This document shows positions 5,465 through 6,643 of a stretch of DNA of 6,643 bases, piece after piece. Within the stretch, counting starts at the first letter, position 1, and every line of letters starts with the position of its first letter. Below the pieces are notes generated by a model. That model searched no databases. It was not told the origin of the DNA and worked only from the letters and a program-made list of their open reading frames with translations. The stretch spans positions 1 through 6,643 of the forward strand of contig SDZP01000194.1 in assembly GCA_004144935.1 (NCBI GenBank). Reading direction: 5' to 3'. Position numbers and translations under genes: made by a program. This DNA is from Caulobacteraceae bacterium (GTDB lineage: Bacteria; Pseudomonadota; Alphaproteobacteria; Caulobacterales; Caulobacteraceae).

Positions 5465-5893
5465 ATGCAGACGGCTACGGTTCTTGAAGTGCCAGCGGAC
5501 TATCGTCCTTCCGAGGACGAGGAGTTCATGAACGAGCGTCAGCTCGAGTATTTCCGAAACAAGCTGCTCGCCTGGAAAGAGGACATCCTTCGCGAATCTC
5601 GCGAAACGGTGGCCATTCTCCAGAAGGAGACTGAGAACCATCCGGACCTGGCCGATCGCGCCACGTCCGAGACGGATCGGGCTCTTGAGCTGCGGACCCG
5701 GGATCGCCAACGGAAGCTTATTTCCAAGATCGACGAAGCCCTTCGTCGCATCGAGGACAATTCCTACGGCTATTGCGAGGAAACGGGGGAACCCATCGGT
5801 CTGGCGCGTCTCGACGCCCGGCCCGTGGCCACCCTCAGCCTCGAGGCCCAGGAGCGGCATGAACGCCGCGAACGGGTCCACCGGGACGACTGA
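5465..5893 (+). CDS. dksA: RNA polymerase-binding transcription factor DksA (single-cysteine type)
   Basis: The 142-residue protein has the DksA layout: a short N-terminal region, a coiled coil (about 25-95), a zinc-finger-like globule (about 100-130) and a basic C-terminal helix. The coiled-coil tip carries the functional DxxDxA motif as D61, D64 and A66. DksA enters the secondary channel of RNA polymerase and, with ppGpp, adjusts initiation at rRNA and amino-acid promoters. Of the four zinc-binding cysteines of E. coli DksA only C104 remains; the others are replaced by T107, S125 and A128. Such cysteine-poor DksA proteins are known in alphaproteobacteria (Rhodobacter sphaeroides), so this is a lineage trait rather than a defect. 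The ATG at 5465 follows GAGG (5456-5459). Upstream in-frame codons run through the promoter and were not used. Confidence 0.93.
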   Translation: MQTATVLEVPADYRPSEDEEFMNERQLEYFRNKLLAWKEDILRESRETVAILQKETENHPDLADRATSETDRALELRTRDRQRKLISKIDEALRRIEDNSYGYCEETGEPIGLARLDARPVATLSLEAQERHERRERVHRDD

Positions 5894-5902
5894 CCTGGAT
5901 AA

Positions 5903-5935
5903 CCCGCCGGGTCATTGACCCGGCGGGGATGTTTT
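5903..5935 (+). terminator. intrinsic terminator of dksA
   Basis: A perfect 11-bp stem (5903-5913 with 5917-5927) and a three-base loop ATT are followed by GATGTTTT. The hairpin begins 9 bases after the dksA stop and has a short T-run at 5932-5935. It separates dksA from the SnoaL-like gene. Confidence 0.85.
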
Positions 5936-5966
5936 GGCGATGCTCCTGGGCTGACCGGGAGCCCGC

Positions 5967-6359
5967 ATGACTGACGACGACCGCCGCCGCGCGCATATCG
6001 CCGTGCTCAAGCGCTACCGCGACGCCTGGTCAGCCGGTGATATCGCCGCGCTGTTCGCCCTCTACGCCGACGACTTCGTCCTGCACTGGAACGGGAACAA
6101 CCCCCTGGCCGGGGCCCATGTCGGCAAGCCGGCCGCCATCGCGGCGCTGTCCAGCTTCACCCGCAAGACCGACCGCCGGCTGGTCGGCGTCCTCAACATC
6201 ATGGCCGACGCCGACAAGGCGGTCATGATCGCCCGCGAGCGCCTGGCCGGCCGCGAGGTCGACCGCACCCTGATCTACCGCACCGACGGCGAGAAGGTGG
6301 TGGAATGCTGGGTGCTGGACGCGGACCAGGCCTGGATCGACGGGCTTCTGAACGCCTGA
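5967..6359 (+). CDS. SnoaL-like / NTF2-fold domain protein
   Basis: The 130-residue single-domain protein has an N-terminal helix pair (RAHIAVLKRYRDAWSAGDIAALFALYADDFVLHWNGNNPLAGAHVGK). This is the characteristic opening of SnoaL-like NTF2-fold proteins: helix, acidic turn ADDF, first strand, then a G-x-H-x-GK loop. The remainder is beta strands forming the cone-shaped sheet and ends in VVECWVLDADQAWIDGLL, also usual for the family. NTF2-fold proteins include ketosteroid isomerase-like enzymes, polyketide cyclases and ligand-binding proteins. The substrate cannot be read from sequence. There is no signal peptide, so a cytoplasmic location is expected. The ATG follows GGGAG (5957-5961) with 5 bases spacing. 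It appears to be a single-gene unit between the dksA terminator and a convergent toxin gene. Confidence 0.8.
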   Translation: MTDDDRRRAHIAVLKRYRDAWSAGDIAALFALYADDFVLHWNGNNPLAGAHVGKPAAIAALSSFTRKTDRRLVGVLNIMADADKAVMIARERLAGREVDRTLIYRTDGEKVVECWVLDADQAWIDGLLNA

Positions 6360-6371
6360 GAAACAGGTAAG

Positions 6372-6643
6372 CTAGCGGCCTTCGCGGCTGTGATGGAGCC
6401 GCGCGACCAGCACCCGGTCCGCCTCGATGCGGTAGGTCACGATATAGGCCGCTGAACCGAAGGGCACGATCAGCTCTCTGACACCGGCGTTTCCAGTAGG
6501 TCGGCCGCGCTCGGCAAACTCGTCGAGCGAAGTGATCGCCCGAACTAGCGCATCGCGAGCACGCCTGGTCGCCGAAGGGCTCTTTGGAGCGAGAAAGTCC
6601 AGCAGCCTTTCGAAATCTTCCCAGGCCGTTTCAAGGACAAGAA
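6372..6643 (-). CDS. RelE/ParE-family toxin, partial (5' end outside window)
   Basis: The minus strand is open from the right edge to a TAG at 6374-6372 and encodes at least 89 residues. It reads TAWEDFERLLDFL near the start, then a helical stretch, ELIVPFGSAAYIVTYRIEADRVLVARLHHSREGR at the end. The helix-helix-strand order, the central VPFGSAAYIVTYRI strands and the final VARLHHSREGR are typical of ParE/RelE plasmid-stabilisation toxins, which are about 95-105 residues long, so only a few N-terminal residues are missing. The family acts on DNA gyrase (ParE) or on ribosome-bound mRNA (RelE). The C-terminal form looks closer to ParE, but the target is not certain. The antitoxin gene would normally lie just upstream, beyond the window. 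Codons such as CTT, GAA, TTT, GTT and CTA are more frequent than in neighbouring genes, consistent with horizontal transfer. Confidence 0.8.
   Translation of the reverse strand, partial: LVLETAWEDFERLLDFLAPKSPSATRRARDALVRAITSLDEFAERGRPTGNAGVRELIVPFGSAAYIVTYRIEADRVLVARLHHSREGR

Overview
The window is a GC-rich stretch (strong G/C bias at third codon positions) from an alphaproteobacterium, most likely of the Caulobacteraceae (Caulobacter, Phenylobacterium or a relative). The evidence is a flgI - rod-binding flgJ - flbY operon divergent from fliX, with dksA next to fliX. FliX is a Caulobacter-type flagellar regulator, and the control signals seen here (a sigma-54 promoter, an FlbD-type site and a CtrA-type half-site) also fit that group. 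The family assignment comes from recognising protein sequence, not from a database search.

Layout from left to right. Positions 1-268 hold a broken DUF1203 gene: its N-terminal part reads on the minus strand (268 down to about 113) and a DUF1203 C-terminal part reads on the plus strand (2 to about 124). The two meet at a 12-bp sequence that fits the protein in both directions, as expected after an inversion inside the gene. Next is a 530-residue ABC-F ATPase (472-2064, plus), then an orphan ParA-type ATPase (2224-2895, plus). The ParA stop codon overlaps the stop of the convergent flagellar operon in a shared CTAG.

The flagellar operon reads on the minus strand from 4760 to 2892: flgI (P-ring), a rod-binding-domain-only flgJ, and the FlgN-like flbY. 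The three are tightly coupled through overlapping stop and start regions. A good sigma-54 promoter lies just upstream of flgI. The 176-bp divergent region to fliX also carries an imperfect palindrome resembling an FlbD ftr site and a CtrA half-site. FliX works with FlbD to time sigma-54-dependent flagellar genes, so the regulator gene sits beside one of its likely targets.

Downstream of fliX is dksA (5465-5893), with its own promoter candidate, a strong inverted repeat at the expected transcription start and a clear intrinsic terminator. The window ends with a SnoaL/NTF2-fold protein (5967-6359) and, convergent with it, the 3' part of a RelE/ParE-family toxin gene that runs off the right edge.

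Most of the window is ordinary conserved chromosome. The most unusual feature is the inverted DUF1203 gene at the left edge, which may be a real inversion or an assembly error. No CRISPR array, rRNA, tRNA or insertion sequence was seen. No stretch longer than about 200 bases lacks a gene.
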